Shown one piece after another: positions 14,014 through 15,300 of a stretch of DNA of 15,300 nucleotides. This DNA comes from Anaerofilum sp. (GTDB taxonomy: Bacteria > Bacillota > Clostridia > Oscillospirales > Ruminococcaceae). The stretch lies in NCBI GenBank assembly GCA_020024115.1, contig JAHHUF010000037.1, positions 1-15,300 of the forward strand, written 5' to 3'. A model generated the notes under the pieces. The model saw nothing but the letters and a program-made list of their open reading frames with translations. It was not told where the DNA came from and did not search any database. Made by a program: the position numbers and the translations under genes. Position 1 is the first letter of the stretch; the number at the start of each line of letters is the position of its first letter.

Positions 14014-15300
14014 GTGCGCCGCTTTGTTTCTGTTTTTCTTATAATCTGCATGATTTCTCTTTTATCAATGGGGCTGTCTGCCTGTGCAAAACCGGAGTTG
14101 ATTACCTTCACATGGCAGGTAGACTCCATGCCAAAAAGTCTCGACCCTCAATTGGCACAATCGGTTTGTGAGCGAACTTCTGCCGAACATTTGTTCCGTG
14201 GTTTGATGATGCTGGATGAAAACGGACAGCCTGTTCCAGACTCTGCCAAAGATTATACCATCTCTGAGGATAAGCTGACCTATACCTTTTATCTGAAAGA
14301 TGACCTCTTTTTTTATCCTTATGAAAAAGATGCAAAGCCCATTCCTGTCACTGCACAGGATTTTGTATTCGGAATTACACGAGTCTTTTTGCCTGAAACC
14401 TTTTCCCCCTATGCACAGCAGCTTTCGGGAATTGCAGGCAGCAGCGATGTAATGAATGGTGCGGCTCCCACTGCTCTTGGCATTTCTGCCCCAGACGACA
14501 AAACAGTGGTCATCCGTTTGTCTGCCCCAGATGAAACCTTTTTATCAAAACTCAGCTCCCCTGGCGCAATGCCCTGCAATGAAGAATTTTTCCGTTCCAC
14601 AAAGGGTTCCTATGGGCTTTCCAAGCAGCAATTATTGACAAACGGAGATTTTCAGCTTTATAACTGGGCAGACCAAGGCATTTTTCTACGCCGAAAAAAT
14701 GCTCCTGCTGGTGTAGCAAACAATTTGCGTCTTGTGCTTCAAGACCCACATAATCCTGTTACAGGTTTGGATGCTTTGTCTAATGATACTGTGACAGGTG
14801 TTGAATACCGAGGAGAACCTCCACAAGGATATACCTCACAAAAGTTTAGTGATACTGTTTGGGCATTGATTTTTAACTGCGAAAATGAATCTTTGAGCAA
14901 TCTTTCTGTGCGACAGGCGATTGCAGAGATTGTTTACCAAAGTCTGGCAGTACAACTGCCTTTGTCCACATTTGAATCAGCAAACGGATTGCTCCCCTCT
15001 GCTTTACCACTGCCAAACGGAAAATCCCATGATGAAAAAGCAGTTTCCTCTTTTGGGAATGCTCTTTCACTATACCAACAGGGGCTTTCTCAACTCAACC
15101 AAACCAAACTAAACAACATTACTGTTCTGTTGCCGCAGCAGCCGGATATTGTTGCTGCCTTTGAAAATACCAACCAACTATTACAAAAAGAACTTTCTGC
15201 GTTTTTCTCCTTGCAGCAGCTTTCCGAACAGGAGTTGACTGAGCGAATTTCTGCAAAAGATTTCACCATTGCGTTGGTTCCCCTTTCCCCAAAAACAAGC
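14014..15300 (+). CDS. Oligopeptide-type ABC solute-binding lipoprotein (family 5), 3' end cut by window
   Basis: The frame is open for 429 codons to the window edge, so the C-terminal part is missing. The N-terminus is a lipoprotein signal: charged MRR, a hydrophobic stretch and the lipobox LSAC with Cys24 for lipid attachment, so the protein is tethered outside the membrane. Family 5 extracellular solute-binding features follow: a short strand then SLDPQ, a LFRGLMMLDENGQPVPDSA block, LTYTFYLKDD, VTAQDFVFGITRVFLP, and NGDFQLYNW (220-228) where relatives have a GPF-x-L-x-W pattern. Peptides are the likely ligand, but nickel, dipeptide and sugar members exist. The start is GTG 14014, with AAAGGAGG ending 9 nt upstream; TTG 14012 is in another frame. 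Permease and ATPase genes would be expected downstream, outside the window. Confidence 0.9.
   Translation, partial: MRRFVSVFLIICMISLLSMGLSACAKPELITFTWQVDSMPKSLDPQLAQSVCERTSAEHLFRGLMMLDENGQPVPDSAKDYTISEDKLTYTFYLKDDLFFYPYEKDAKPIPVTAQDFVFGITRVFLPETFSPYAQQLSGIAGSSDVMNGAAPTALGISAPDDKTVVIRLSAPDETFLSKLSSPGAMPCNEEFFRSTKGSYGLSKQQLLTNGDFQLYNWADQGIFLRRKNAPAGVANNLRLVLQDPHNPVTGLDALSNDTVTGVEYRGEPPQGYTSQKFSDTVWALIFNCENESLSNLSVRQAIAEIVYQSLAVQLPLSTFESANGLLPSALPLPNGKSHDEKAVSSFGNALSLYQQGLSQLNQTKLNNITVLLPQQPDIVAAFENTNQLLQKELSAFFSLQQLSEQELTERISAKDFTIALVPLSPKTS

Noticed and set aside
1..15300. Mobile element, phage, CRISPR, tRNA or toxin-antitoxin content
   Set aside because: No transposase, integrase, repeat-spacer series, cloverleaf or small paired genes were seen; all coding space is taken by recognised chromosomal families.

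Overview
The window looks like ordinary chromosome from a Gram-positive anaerobe of the class Clostridia (Bacillota). I would guess the Oscillospirales/Ruminococcaceae side, but the sequence alone does not settle the family. Reasons: strong AGGAGG-type ribosome binding sites, several TTG/GTG starts, AT-rich intergenic gaps with sigma-A-like promoters, hairpin-plus-T-run terminators, a type III glutamine synthetase, a PASTA-bearing class B penicillin-binding protein and a PLP enzyme of the 'aluminium resistance' family. I found no rRNA, tRNA, CRISPR array, transposase, integrase or phage gene.

Layout. 32-850 (-): membrane-anchored glycerophosphodiester phosphodiesterase with a good promoter about 180 bp upstream. 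1257-3656 (+): OmpR-type response regulator and its sensor kinase, split by a 216-bp spacer that holds a strong terminator and a candidate second promoter. 3720-5936 (-): PASTA class B penicillin-binding protein, convergent with the kinase across a shared terminator. 6075-6914 (+): RlmA-type 23S rRNA guanine methyltransferase, divergent from the PBP; their predicted promoters overlap at the -10. 7116-7862 (+): FabG/BaiA-like short-chain dehydrogenase with its own terminator. 8075-11485 (-): a tight operon of murD, a GNAT acetyltransferase and the PLP enzyme. Its promoter overlaps two tandem copies of one dyad. 11766-13859 (+): glutamine synthetase III. 14014-15300 (+): oligopeptide-type ABC solute-binding lipoprotein, cut by the window end.

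How it fits together. Several genes concern the cell envelope (PBP, murD, GDPD, sensor kinase) and several concern nitrogen or amino acids (glutamine synthetase, peptide-binding protein, PLP lyase, D-glutamate addition by MurD). These are separate transcription units, not one pathway cluster. I see no clear new multi-gene system. The least ordinary signals are regulatory: the tandem AAATAG-N3-CTATTT dyads on the murD operon promoter, the terminator and promoter between regulator and kinase, and the missing standard start codon behind the ribosome binding site of the PLP enzyme.
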